NCBI RefSeq assembly: GCF_001704615.3
Contig: NZ_CP029397.2
Location: 2,108,001 to 2,172,000 of the forward strand
DNA: 64,000 nucleotides
Direction of reading: 5' to 3'
Origin: Acinetobacter defluvii
GTDB taxonomy: Bacteria; Pseudomonadota; Gammaproteobacteria; Pseudomonadales; Moraxellaceae
Positions 43,504-51,939 of the stretch are shown here, one piece after another. A program made the position numbers and the translations under genes. Numbering within the stretch: the first letter of the stretch is position 1; every line of letters starts with the position of its first letter. Under the pieces are notes generated by a model, which ran no database searches, had not been told where the DNA came from, and was given only the letters and a program-made list of their open reading frames with translations.

Positions 43504-43715
43504 AAATCAAAAAGATTACTTCTCAAATTCGTCGTGATTTTACAGCCATTTTGGAGTGTGAGCACTGTAATAGTACCCAAAGTGTTGATGGGTATGACGA
43601 TGAATATTACCACAGGAATGTTATTCCAAAAATCAAATGTAATAGCTGTGGTTTAAATGCTGGTGATGATTATCGCCCGCTTTCTACAAAATACTCTGAA
43701 AATCAGGTGGTGTGA
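43500..43715 (+). CDS. Small zinc-ribbon-like phage protein (71 aa)
   Basis: CEHCNSTQS and CNSCGLNAGDD give a pair of CxxC knuckles separated by about 28 residues, typical of a zinc ribbon. Coupled to the preceding gene by ATGA overlap. Function unknown. Confidence 0.6.
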   Translation: MKIKKITSQIRRDFTAILECEHCNSTQSVDGYDDEYYHRNVIPKIKCNSCGLNAGDDYRPLSTKYSENQVV

Positions 43716-43716
43716 T

Positions 43717-44250
43717 ATGGGACTGGATATTACTGCATATAAAAATCTTCAATCTTTTCCAGGTCAATATGATGAAGAAACAGATGAAGTTGTAAATCTG
43801 AACACTGGTGAAACGGTAAATTGGAATAATTATTTCAAGCCTTGCATCAACCACCATTATGCAGAAAGAGCTAAAGATGTAAATGAAAGCCTATTTTATA
43901 CATTTGAAGATTCAATAGGTTTTAGAGCTGGCTCTTATATTGGATATAACTATTGGCGTGAGCAATTAGCCAAACTTGCTGGTTATCTTGCATCTGAAAG
44001 TGAATGCGATAGTAGTCATCCTTATTCCACAAGCGCTTGGAAAGCTGATTCTGGGGCATTTTGGGAATTAATAAGTTTTAGTGATTGTGAAGGCGTGATT
44101 GGCACAGAAGTCAGTAAAAAGCTTTATCAGGATTTTATGGATTTTGAAGAACATGCGAAACAGGTCGATGATCGTTTTTATGAACTTTATGTCGAATGGA
44201 AAACCGCTTTTGAGTACGCCTGTGTCAATGGCGCAGTAAGTTTTCATTAA
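43717..44250 (+). CDS. Phage protein of the 'MGLDITAY' type (177 aa)
   Basis: Starts at ATG 43717, directly after the TGA of the upstream gene; a longer frame to 43657 is only an open extension. Sequence MGLDITAYKNLQ... then ...FRAGSYIGYNYWREQLAKLAG... and DCEGVIGTEVSKKLYQDFMDFEEHAK, a conserved phage protein of unknown function that I recognise by its opening. Likely cytoplasmic. Confidence 0.65.
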   Translation: MGLDITAYKNLQSFPGQYDEETDEVVNLNTGETVNWNNYFKPCINHHYAERAKDVNESLFYTFEDSIGFRAGSYIGYNYWREQLAKLAGYLASESECDSSHPYSTSAWKADSGAFWELISFSDCEGVIGTEVSKKLYQDFMDFEEHAKQVDDRFYELYVEWKTAFEYACVNGAVSFH

Positions 44251-44260
44251 GGATAACGCT

Positions 44261-45247
44261 ATGAATACACAAGTTAATCGTGACCAATTTCTTGCAGGTC
44301 GTAAAAAAGGTATCGGTGGTTCAGATGTTGCTGCAATCCTTGGTTTTAGTCCGTACAAATCACCTTACCAATTATGGTTAGACAAAACAGGTCGTGGCGA
44401 ACGTAAAGAATCACAAAATGAGTCTGCCCATTTCGGCAACTTGCTTGAAGATGTTGTTGCCAAAGAATTTTCACGTCGCTCAGGTATGAAAGTTCAGCGT
44501 GTTACACAGCAACTATCACTTGCAGAATTTGGTGAAACTTGGGCTATTGGGAACATTGACCGTGCCGTTGTGAATCCTGAAATTGCAGGTCGTGTTTTCT
44601 TTAAAGATGGAAAATTAACAACAGACCAAGGTTTGGAATGTAAAACAGCTTCGGAATATTTGTCCAAGCTATTTGGTGAAGAAGGTACAGATCAGATTCC
44701 AGATTATTACCTTACTCAATGTCTTTGGTACATGAAACTTACAGGCTTCCAAGTATGGCACCTTGCCGTTCTCATTGGTGGCAATAAGTTCCGCATGTAT
44801 CGCATTGAACGTGATGACGATTTAATTGAATCAATCTTTAAACAAGTTAAAGCATTTTGGTTCAACCATGTCATTGCTGATGTGCCACCCGATCCTACTT
44901 GTTTTGATGATGTTTTACATCGTTGGTCAAATCATGTTGTAGGTAAACAAGTCGAAGCTGATTTTGAACATATCAAGCTGGCTGAAGAACTTATCACTGT
45001 TCAAGGTCGCCAAAAAGCGGACAAGGCTCGTGAAGATGAAATCAAGTTAAAGATCGTCTCCACGATGCAGGATGCGGAAATGATGATTAGCCAAGGCAAG
45101 TCCATCTGTACCTACAAAGAACAATCCTCTACTCGTATCGACAGTACGCTGTTGAAAAAAGAACAACCTGATTTATTTGCGAAATATAGCAAAACCTCCA
45201 GCACCCGAGTTTTCCGTATTTCAAACAAATTTAAAGAAACAGTTTAA
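44261..45247 (+). CDS. YqaJ-type phage exonuclease/recombinase
   Basis: 328 aa. The YqaJ domain shows RKKGIGGSDVAAILGFSPYKSPYQLWLDKTGRGE (residues about 9-45), GNLLEDVVAKEFSRRSG and the catalytic ECKTAS at about 125. QCLWYMKLTGFQVWHLAVLIGGN completes it. It is a lambda Exo-like nuclease producing 3' single-strand tails. The RecT-family gene follows 11 nt later. AAGGATAAC precedes ATG 44261. Confidence 0.85.
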   Translation: MNTQVNRDQFLAGRKKGIGGSDVAAILGFSPYKSPYQLWLDKTGRGERKESQNESAHFGNLLEDVVAKEFSRRSGMKVQRVTQQLSLAEFGETWAIGNIDRAVVNPEIAGRVFFKDGKLTTDQGLECKTASEYLSKLFGEEGTDQIPDYYLTQCLWYMKLTGFQVWHLAVLIGGNKFRMYRIERDDDLIESIFKQVKAFWFNHVIADVPPDPTCFDDVLHRWSNHVVGKQVEADFEHIKLAEELITVQGRQKADKAREDEIKLKIVSTMQDAEMMISQGKSICTYKEQSSTRIDSTLLKKEQPDLFAKYSKTSSTRVFRISNKFKETV

Positions 45248-45258
45248 GGAATTTTATT

Positions 45259-46272
45259 ATGAACGCATTAACAACCCCACAAAATGGTCAGATTGCCCAC
45301 TTAACTGCTTTTGACATCATGATGAATGAAGAAATCATGGCGCGTTTTGAGCGTATGGCTAAGGTAATGGCTTCATCAAAATTCGCTGTGCCTAAGCATC
45401 TTCAGGGAAATGAGGGTGACTGCTTAGCAATAATTATGCAGTCAGCTCAATGGCAAATGGATCCTTTTGCAGTAGCTCAAAAAACTCATCAAATTAATGG
45501 TGCTTTAGGGTATGAAGCACAACTTGTGAATGCTGTTATTACCAATCGCGCCCCAGTAAAAGAGCGTTTACATTTTGAATGGTATGGTGACTGGTCCAAA
45601 GTTAATGGTAAAGATGATAAATCTTGGGATCGTGGTATAAAAGTTTGGGCGACATTAAAAGGTGAGGATAGTCCGCGTGAAATTGATATTTCTATGGGGC
45701 AAGTCGGTACTGTACGTAATTCGCCTTTATGGGTAAACGATCCACGTCAACAGCTTGCATATTTAGCTATCAAACGCTGGTCACGTTTATATACACCAGA
45801 CGTAATCTTAGGTGTTTATACACCTGATGAACTCATGGAACGTGAAGAACTTGATGTTACCCCTGTTCAATCAACTGTAAAAAAACATCAAGGCGCATCC
45901 GGATTAAAAGCTCAAATGGCTGAGCGCGAAGCAGCAGTAGAAGCTGAAGTAATTGATATGGCAGCTGAGTTCGATGTTGTAGGTCTTATTCATCAAATTA
46001 ATGCTCTAAGCACAATTGAGGAATTAAAGGCTTTAGCTAAAACAATTCCTGCCGATCTTGGCGAACCTGCAAAAACAGATATTTCTACTGCGTATGCCAA
46101 CCGTAAAAATTATGTGCAATTACTCGTTGATTTGGATAGTGCTGATACCATCGAATTAATCAACTCAATTATGGCTGAACGTTTTGAACCAAATACAAGT
46201 TCAATGAGTGATGAACAAATTGATGAAGTTAGCGCACTATTTGAACGTAAATCAGCAGAACTTACACCTTAA
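45259..46272 (+). CDS. RecT-family single-strand annealing protein
   Basis: 337 aa. RecT segments: CLAIIMQSAQWQMDPFAVAQKTHQINGALGYEAQLVNAVI (about 52-95), AYLAIKRWSRLYTPDVILGVYTPDE (about 170-195). The C terminus is a helical accessory region. It partners the YqaJ nuclease as lambda Bet partners Exo. AAGGAATTT before ATG 45259. Confidence 0.85.
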   Translation: MNALTTPQNGQIAHLTAFDIMMNEEIMARFERMAKVMASSKFAVPKHLQGNEGDCLAIIMQSAQWQMDPFAVAQKTHQINGALGYEAQLVNAVITNRAPVKERLHFEWYGDWSKVNGKDDKSWDRGIKVWATLKGEDSPREIDISMGQVGTVRNSPLWVNDPRQQLAYLAIKRWSRLYTPDVILGVYTPDELMEREELDVTPVQSTVKKHQGASGLKAQMAEREAAVEAEVIDMAAEFDVVGLIHQINALSTIEELKALAKTIPADLGEPAKTDISTAYANRKNYVQLLVDLDSADTIELINSIMAERFEPNTSSMSDEQIDEVSALFERKSAELTP

Positions 46273-46284
46273 CTAATGGCATGT

Positions 46285-46308
46285 GGTGCCCTCATATACG
46301 AGGGTACC
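46285..46308 (+). promoter_or_regulatory. Leader hairpin before the helicase gene
   Basis: GGTGCCCTC (46285-46293) and GAGGGTACC (46300-46308) form a 9-bp stem (one G-T) with a 6-nt loop, 18 nt before the helicase start. No T run, so a translational or stability element is more likely than a terminator. Confidence 0.5.
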
Positions 46309-46325
46309 AATAGTGAGATAGCAAT

Positions 46326-47840
46326 ATGAATCCAACTATTGAACAACAACATGCCATTGATATGGCATTACATGGTCAGTCTTGTAAAGTTACCGCATAC
46401 GCTGGGGCTGGTAAGACATCTACCCTTAAATTAATCGGCAATGCAAAGCATCACCAACATGGCATGTATTTGGCATTTAACAAAGCCATTGCCACAGAAG
46501 CACAGTCTAAATTTAACCATAACGTAAAATGTCGTACTTTTCATAGCCTCGCCTACGGTTCAGTACCACGTTGGTTGACCAATAAACTTCAAAATCGTCG
46601 CTTGATGTCGGCTCAATTAGCATCACGCTATGATCTTGAAAATTATCAAGTACCAGTGGCATTGGTTAAACAACGTGGTGAAGATGATCAGAAACGATTG
46701 TTTAATTCAAAACGTATGGCGACATCCATGATGAATGCCGTTGGATATTTCTGCCGATCTAATTACAGCGAAATTCAACTCTCACAAGTCTATGCTGCAC
46801 TGCCCGACTGGATGGATGATACCTATCGTGCTGAATTGGCAAATCTTCTTTTACCTAAGGCACATGATTATTGGAATGATATTCTGAACCCTACAGGTGT
46901 GAACCGCTTGGAACATGACCATTACCTAAAATATTGGGCTCTGAGCAATCCTGTCATTAATGCTGACTTTATTTTATTTGATGAAGCACAAGATGCTGAT
47001 CCAATCATGTTGAATGTCTTGAGTAAGCAACGTGCTCAGGTCATTTATGTTGGTGATCGTCACCAGCAAATCTATGCATTTCGTGGTGCTGTAAATGCCA
47101 TGCAATCCCTAGATATTGCTGAAACACGCTTGAGTCAGTCATTCCGTTTTGGTGCAAACATCGCAGATCTTGCCAATAAAATTTTATTCAATGTTTTAGA
47201 TGAAGAAATTCCATTACGTGGTTTTGAACAGATAGATTCCCAGGTAAATGAAATTAGCGATGCCATTGCTGATGCATTTATTTATCGAACCAACGCTGCT
47301 GCCCTCTCTAATATGGTGGAGTTGGTTAAAATTGGACGTGAACCACGACTTGAAGTGGATACAGCCTCTTTAATCAGAAACATTGAAGATGCCAAAAAAG
47401 TCAAAGCTGGCATCAAAGTCCATGATGGAAGTGTATTTGAAGGCTTTAGCAATTGGGAAGAAGTTATTGAATACACCGAAGAAGTCACAGGAAATGACCT
47501 AAAACCGTTGGTGAGCCTGATTGATAAAGTCGGTGAAAATGCCTTAATTGAAGCATTAAACAAAAGTAATTCCAGTGATTATGACTGCATTGTGACCACA
47601 GCTCATAAATCTAAAGGCTTAGAGTTTAACAAGGTCAAATTGGGTGGCGACTTTTTCTATAAAGAAACGGTATCTGATGGAGAGAAAATCCTCACTGAAG
47701 ATGAAGCTCGACTTTTATATGTTGCTGCCACACGTGCTAAAAAGCAGTTAGACATTTCTGCTTTAAACCCTCTATTCAAAGGGATTGGCTACAAATCCAC
47801 ATCTAAAATAGCGGAGGTAAATGCCTTATGCGTCCAGTAG
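46326..47840 (+). CDS. UvrD/Rep-type superfamily 1 helicase
   Basis: 504 aa. Motif Ia/Walker A TAYAGAGKTST at about 23-33, Walker B ILFDEAQDADPIM at about 215-227, motif III VYVGDRHQQIYAFRGA, then TTAHKSKGLEFNKVKLGGDFF (motif V-like) and ARLLYVAATRAKKQLD (motif VI). It is a 3'-5' helicase of the UvrD type with a short 2B-like insertion. Third gene of the recombination cluster. Its end overlaps the next gene by 13 nt. Confidence 0.85.
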   Translation: MNPTIEQQHAIDMALHGQSCKVTAYAGAGKTSTLKLIGNAKHHQHGMYLAFNKAIATEAQSKFNHNVKCRTFHSLAYGSVPRWLTNKLQNRRLMSAQLASRYDLENYQVPVALVKQRGEDDQKRLFNSKRMATSMMNAVGYFCRSNYSEIQLSQVYAALPDWMDDTYRAELANLLLPKAHDYWNDILNPTGVNRLEHDHYLKYWALSNPVINADFILFDEAQDADPIMLNVLSKQRAQVIYVGDRHQQIYAFRGAVNAMQSLDIAETRLSQSFRFGANIADLANKILFNVLDEEIPLRGFEQIDSQVNEISDAIADAFIYRTNAAALSNMVELVKIGREPRLEVDTASLIRNIEDAKKVKAGIKVHDGSVFEGFSNWEEVIEYTEEVTGNDLKPLVSLIDKVGENALIEALNKSNSSDYDCIVTTAHKSKGLEFNKVKLGGDFFYKETVSDGEKILTEDEARLLYVAATRAKKQLDISALNPLFKGIGYKSTSKIAEVNALCVQ

Positions 47841-48145
47841 TTAAACAGAAAAACTTCTTAGGCTTCAAAATCTGGTTAGAAAAATTGGATTATGAGGTGA
47901 AGCAATTAGATGGTGGTTTTGTGGCACGAGCAAAAATTCGAGAAGCACAACGAGCATATAAAAAATCACATCATTATGTGCGTGTTGGCTCAGACCTTTC
48001 AGGGAATCAAGCAGCCTATGAGCTTGGGGCTGAATTTGAAAACCATCTTCGTGCACCTGAACAGACTTGCACAGCAAAAGCAGAAAAGGAAATTCTGCAT
48101 ATTGTTAAAGGTGAAGCACATGGAATGGGTTATCTGGTGGCTTGA
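47828..48145 (+). CDS. Unknown early phage protein (105 aa)
   Basis: Basic, helical protein (ARAKIREAQRAYKKSHHYVRVGSDLSGNQAAYELGAEFENHLRAPEQTC) with a plausible nucleic-acid-binding composition. Overlaps the helicase gene by 13 nt and the short ORF at 48120. No family recognised. Confidence 0.55.
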   Translation: MRPVVKQKNFLGFKIWLEKLDYEVKQLDGGFVARAKIREAQRAYKKSHHYVRVGSDLSGNQAAYELGAEFENHLRAPEQTCTAKAEKEILHIVKGEAHGMGYLVA

Positions 48146-48203
48146 AATTATGTTGGTAGTGAACGGATTTTTATTTATTAACTTTGAATTATGGTGGCTG
48201 TGA
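48120..48203 (+). CDS. Tiny membrane protein candidate (27 aa)
   Basis: Codes MEWVIWWLEIMLVVNGFLFI and 7 more residues: very hydrophobic, Trp-rich, one membrane span. AAAGGTG lies 6 nt before ATG 48120. It overlaps the upstream gene by 26 nt and is stop-start coupled (TGATG) to the next gene, which favours real translation. Confidence 0.5.
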   Translation: MEWVIWWLEIMLVVNGFLFINFELWWL

Positions 48204-48757
48204 TGAAAACAAATGTAAATTTTGATTTAGAAAGTGAACTTAAAGCACATCTTAATTATTTTATTCAAACGAATAACTTGCCAGCCGACTTTATATTAAA
48301 ACAAAACCCTCAAATAGATCGAGAGTTTGAAGTAAGCGAAAAATCTTGGATTGCACGTGCAACACCAAAAGTACCAGCAAAAGTTATTGTAAAAGCATCT
48401 GTTCGATATTGGGAAGATTCTACAATTAATGGTGTTGAAGATACTGATAGTGGTGACAGAACACCTTGTAAAAATGGTGATTTATGGTGTCCTGTCATTA
48501 ATGTGGCTACTGGCATAATTGAAAATTGGGAAATTGGGAAAACTGCAAGTATCCATTTTAAAGTAGTTGATGGCTGTGGCTGGGAGTTGGTAGATTCAAT
48601 TGGTAACACCATTAAATCTCAAGAATATGGATATGTTCCAAGAACTCTATGCCCTGCTGAAAATGGTTATGGCCATTACATCATTATGAATATTGACGAA
48701 AAAGGTCAAATTGAAAAATGGCGTTTTGATATTGATGATTTTCAGGAGGATGACTAA
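48203..48757 (+). CDS. Unknown early phage protein (184 aa)
   Basis: ATG 48203 overlaps the preceding stop. Acidic, alpha/beta in appearance, with VSEKSWIARATPKVPAKVIVKASVRYWEDS and a Cys-containing middle part. No recognised domain. It overlaps the PrtN-like gene by one base. Confidence 0.6.
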   Translation: MKTNVNFDLESELKAHLNYFIQTNNLPADFILKQNPQIDREFEVSEKSWIARATPKVPAKVIVKASVRYWEDSTINGVEDTDSGDRTPCKNGDLWCPVINVATGIIENWEIGKTASIHFKVVDGCGWELVDSIGNTIKSQEYGYVPRTLCPAENGYGHYIIMNIDEKGQIEKWRFDIDDFQEDD

Positions 48758-49038
48758 TGGGAGTAGCTATCAATCGAAATGACCAAATCGACACGTCAAT
48801 GATGTTGATTCTGCGTTATAAAAGACCAGTTGTTGCCTTAAAAGATATTGTTGAAGATTACATGCCACATTTAGATATGGCAGCTGCAAAACAACGAGCA
48901 GCTAAATGTAAACTACCTTTCCCAGCATTTAAGGTAGATGGTAATAAATCTGAATACTTTGTAAACTTAACGGATGTTGCAGCTTGGTTGGATTCACTGC
49001 AAAAAGAGTCTCAAAGAAATTGGAGTGAGGTGAATTGA
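48757..49038 (+). CDS. PrtN-like protein (possible excisionase/activator)
   Basis: 93 aa. TSMMLILRYKRPVVALKDIVEDYMPHLDMAAAKQRAAKCKLPFPAFKVDGNKSEYFVNLTDVAAWLDS fits the pyocin activator PrtN family pattern (short helix, 'LP' turn, strand pair, VxLxDxAxWLD). Such proteins occur at prophage ends, where they may act like an excisionase; that is inference. It is the last gene of the rightward operon. There is no integrase next to it in this window. Confidence 0.6.
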   Translation: MGVAINRNDQIDTSMMLILRYKRPVVALKDIVEDYMPHLDMAAAKQRAAKCKLPFPAFKVDGNKSEYFVNLTDVAAWLDSLQKESQRNWSEVN

Positions 49039-49055
49039 TTTCACCTCATTTTTTT
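49027..49055 (+). terminator. Rho-independent terminator ending the prophage early operon
   Basis: GAGGTGAA-TTGAT-TTCACCTC followed by ATTTTTTT; the stem begins inside the last codons of the PrtN-like gene. Confidence 0.85.
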
Positions 49056-49107
49056 ACGCCAATTCTACGCCATACGCCACGTAAAAAACATTAAATCATT
49101 GATTTAA
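49055..49107. other. Candidate right attachment region (arm repeats and core palindrome)
   Basis: Three copies of TACGCCA at 49055, 49066 and 49073 could be arm-type integrase sites. A perfect palindrome TTAAATCA-T-TGATTTAA at 49091-49107 could be a core site. Both lie directly after the last phage gene. The second half of any duplication would be outside the window, so this is only a candidate. Confidence 0.35.
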
Positions 49108-49551
49108 AATTATTATTATAAATAGTCTAACCCACCTGCCATCGGGGCGACCCATATTTGCGAACGTTTTGATTTATCAAACAATTCTTTAATTACATTG
49201 TTTTGACTCAACTTTCACTTTCCCATACTGTTAAAGGTTTCACAATATTTTTTAATCGCTCTTGACTATTTATTTCGGCTAATTTACACCATAATCAGCA
49301 CAATGATGCAAAAATTTAGACAATGACATAACAGACTACAGCAGATAGTAGAACTCTAGACAGAAAACTAAAATACGAATAACGCGTAAAAACTTAGCAC
49401 CGTTTATACAACCAATAACGGTTGCAGAGGAGTCATTATAACCCAAGAAGGGATTAAATGATTCGAAGCAAAGATTCTGGTTAATCCGACTATTCTAAAT
49501 CCAGAAGCTAAGGTTATGTCAAAAACTTTAGACATTCTTTACATTTGATAC
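49108..49551. other. Junction region without recognised genes
   Basis: About 440 bp between the prophage end and the pst terminator. No open frame with a good start, no tRNA or rRNA fragment recognised. The phage-host junction should be here or just before. Confidence 0.4.
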
Positions 49552-49584
49552 AATAAAGCCCCTGATTGATGCAGGGGCTTTATT
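49552..49584. terminator. pst operon terminator (bidirectional)
   Basis: AATAAAGCCCCTG and CAGGGGCTTTATT form a 13-bp stem with a 7-nt loop, 33 nt beyond the pstB stop. Confidence 0.85.
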
Positions 49585-49616
49585 ATTAAAACTTTCAAGC
49601 AATTTTTTGGAAAATA

Positions 49617-50531
49617 TTAACCAAAACGACCTGTAATATACGCTTCAGTGAGCTGATGATCAGGTTGCGTAAATACTTTTTCAGTTGAGTTAACTTCAAT
49701 CAAATCACCCAAATGGAAATACGCCGTACGGTCTGAAACACGTGCCGCTTGTTGCATTGAGTGGGTTACGATTGCAATGGTGTATTGATTTGATAGTTCA
49801 GAAATCAACTCTTCCACTTTTGCAGTTGCGATCGGATCTAGTGCTGAACATGGTTCATCCATCAAAATCACTTCAGGACTCACTGCAATGGTACGAGCAA
49901 TACATAAACGTTGCTGCTGACCACCAGATAAGCCTGTACCTGGTTGATTTAAACGATCTTTTACTTCATCCCATAAACCTGCTTTACGCAAACTACTTTC
50001 AACAATTTCTTCCATGTCGTATTTATCACGTGCCAAACCATGTAATTTTGGACCGTAAGCGACATTGTCAAAAATTGATTTTGGGAATGGGTTTGGCTTT
50101 TGGAATACCATCCCAACTTGTGCACGAAGTAACACCACATCTAGGCTTGGATCATAAATATCCTGATTATCTAAAGTCACTTTACCAGTCACTCGACAGC
50201 CATCAATGGTGTCATTCATACGGTTCAACGTACGCAAAAATGTTGATTTACCACAACCTGATGGTCCAATAAATGCAATCACTTCATTTTCATAAATTTG
50301 TAAGTCAATGCCTTTGATTGCTTCAAAATCACCATAATAGACATGCGCATCTTCAGCACTGATTTTTACAGTTGTTGCTGGGTCTTTTTTAGGTGCGCTA
50401 TTTGAATCGAATTGAGAAACAAATGAAGTCGCAGGACGTTTTTGCTCAGTTTCTTGAGACGTAAATTGTGTGTGATCTTGATTCACTGATTGATCCTTTT
50501 CTAAGGAATTTTTAATGTCTAGAGTACTCAT
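49617..50531 (-). CDS. pstB: Phosphate ABC transporter ATP-binding protein PstB
   Basis: 304 aa. Walker [10 protein letters not shown] at 89-97, signature LSGGQQQR at about 202, Walker [14 protein letters not shown], and the switch His in [15 protein letters not shown]. An extra Ser/Gln-rich N terminus of about 50 residues precedes the usual domain. It energises high-affinity phosphate import with PstC and PstA in the cytoplasmic membrane. Last gene of pstSCAB. No phoU follows here: the next elements are the operon terminator and the prophage. Confidence 0.95.
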   Translation of the reverse strand: MSTLDIKNSLEKDQSVNQDHTQFTSQETEQKRPATSFVSQFDSNSAPKKDPATTVKISAEDAHVYYGDFEAIKGIDLQIYENEVIAFIGPSGCGKSTFLRTLNRMNDTIDGCRVTGKVTLDNQDIYDPSLDVVLLRAQVGMVFQKPNPFPKSIFDNVAYGPKLHGLARDKYDMEEIVESSLRKAGLWDEVKDRLNQPGTGLSGGQQQRLCIARTIAVSPEVILMDEPCSALDPIATAKVEELISELSNQYTIAIVTHSMQQAARVSDRTAYFHLGDLIEVNSTEKVFTQPDHQLTEAYITGRFG

Positions 50532-50544
50532 AGTTTGTCCTCAA

Positions 50545-51939
50545 TTACCAGCGTACTTCAAATTTCTTACGCAACCAAATTGCGAAGCTATTGAGTAGAA
50601 TCATTAAGCCAAGCAATACAATAATGGCTGCTGCAGTACGCCCTTCAAAGAAGTTACGCAATTCATTGCCTTGCCATAAGAAGATTTGTACAGGTAAAGC
50701 AGTTGATTGGTCTAAAGGCGTTGAAGGAATATTGGCAACAAATGCACTCATACCGATCAAGAGTAATGGTGCAGTTTCACCGAGTGCTTGCGCCACACCA
50801 ATAATCGCACCTGTTAAAATACCTGGTAAAGCCAAAGGTAAAACATGATGGAAAATCGTTTGTACACGTGATGCGCCCAACCCTAAAGCAGCTTGGCGAA
50901 TCGAAGGTGGAACAGCTTTGAGTGAAGCACGTGTGGTAATAATCACTGTCGGTAAAGTCATTAAACTTAAAACCAAACCACCCACAAGCGGTGCAGAGAT
51001 CGGCATATGCATCCATCCGACAAAGATCGAAGCACCCAATAAACCAAATACAATCGAAGGAACAGCAGCCAAGTTATTGATATTGACTTCAATAATGTCA
51101 GTAAGCCAGTTTTGTTTTGCAAACTCTTCAAGGTAAATCGCTGATGCCACACCGATTGGAATCGAGATAAAAATCACGATCAACATCATGAACAACGACC
51201 CCATGAATGCACCTGCAAGACCCGCTGTTGCTGGCGAACTCCGAGAGTCTGGATTGCTAAATAATTGCATATTAAACGTGCGATCCATATCGCCAGAAGC
51301 AACCATGGTATCAGCTAATTTACGGACTTCAGGGCTTAATTGTTGTTGCTCATCGGGTAACGTACGATCAATATTTCCAGCCAGCCATACATCAATATTA
51401 GCATCTGCTAAAACTTTAACATCTTTCTTTTGACCAATTAGGGCTGGATCCTTCATTACCATATCACGTAAGCGATAAGCTTCTGAGCTGGTATAAATAC
51501 TCCCTAAATCATCACGATATGCTTCAAGGTTTGGATCTTTTGCAATCATGCCATTTACCAACAAGGCATCCCAATCCACCATTCCCATTTTGGTTTGCCA
51601 ATCGACAAAACGCTCTTGGAAGTGTGCAGGTGATTCATTTTGAGACTGTGTTGGCTGTGGACCTGCATCAATGATCTTTGGATCGAAATAGACAGGAACA
51701 TTGACACTTGCTTGCCAAAATGCAGGCAGACCTTTGGCTAAAATACTACCAAAAAGTAATGCGACAAATGCAAGACCAATGATCACTGAAGCTAAACCAA
51801 AAAAACGAAACGATTTTTCAGTACGATGACGTGATGCCAACGATTTTTCAATTTTTGCTTTACGCTTTTGACGTAACTCTTCTGCCAAACGAGGATCAAA
51901 TACATTTTGATCCACTGGAGATGTATTTGATGTACTCAT
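50545..51939 (-). CDS. pstA: Phosphate ABC transporter permease PstA
   Basis: 464 aa, longer than the E. coli protein (296 aa). A cytoplasmic N terminus of about 45 residues is followed by the first membrane span (VIIGLAFVALLFGSILAKG), then a hydrophilic insertion of about 150 residues (75-235), then the conserved permease domain with the EAA-type loop (LKAVPPSIRQAALGLGASRVQTIFHHVLPLALPGILTGAIIG). Such enlarged PstA forms are found in Acinetobacter and Pseudomonas. It overlaps pstC by 4 nt. Confidence 0.92.
   Translation of the reverse strand: MSTSNTSPVDQNVFDPRLAEELRQKRKAKIEKSLASRHRTEKSFRFFGLASVIIGLAFVALLFGSILAKGLPAFWQASVNVPVYFDPKIIDAGPQPTQSQNESPAHFQERFVDWQTKMGMVDWDALLVNGMIAKDPNLEAYRDDLGSIYTSSEAYRLRDMVMKDPALIGQKKDVKVLADANIDVWLAGNIDRTLPDEQQQLSPEVRKLADTMVASGDMDRTFNMQLFSNPDSRSSPATAGLAGAFMGSLFMMLIVIFISIPIGVASAIYLEEFAKQNWLTDIIEVNINNLAAVPSIVFGLLGASIFVGWMHMPISAPLVGGLVLSLMTLPTVIITTRASLKAVPPSIRQAALGLGASRVQTIFHHVLPLALPGILTGAIIGVAQALGETAPLLLIGMSAFVANIPSTPLDQSTALPVQIFLWQGNELRNFFEGRTAAAIIVLLGLMILLNSFAIWLRKKFEVRW

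Noticed and set aside
1..49100. CRISPR array or defence island in the prophage
   Set aside because: No regularly spaced direct repeat with unique spacers of similar length; the 21-bp repeats at 36604 are too short and have conserved spacers.
49130..49250. Possible RNA gene or tRNA fragment at the prophage-host junction
   Set aside because: No acceptor or T-loop pattern, no tmRNA or 4.5S match that I can recognise.
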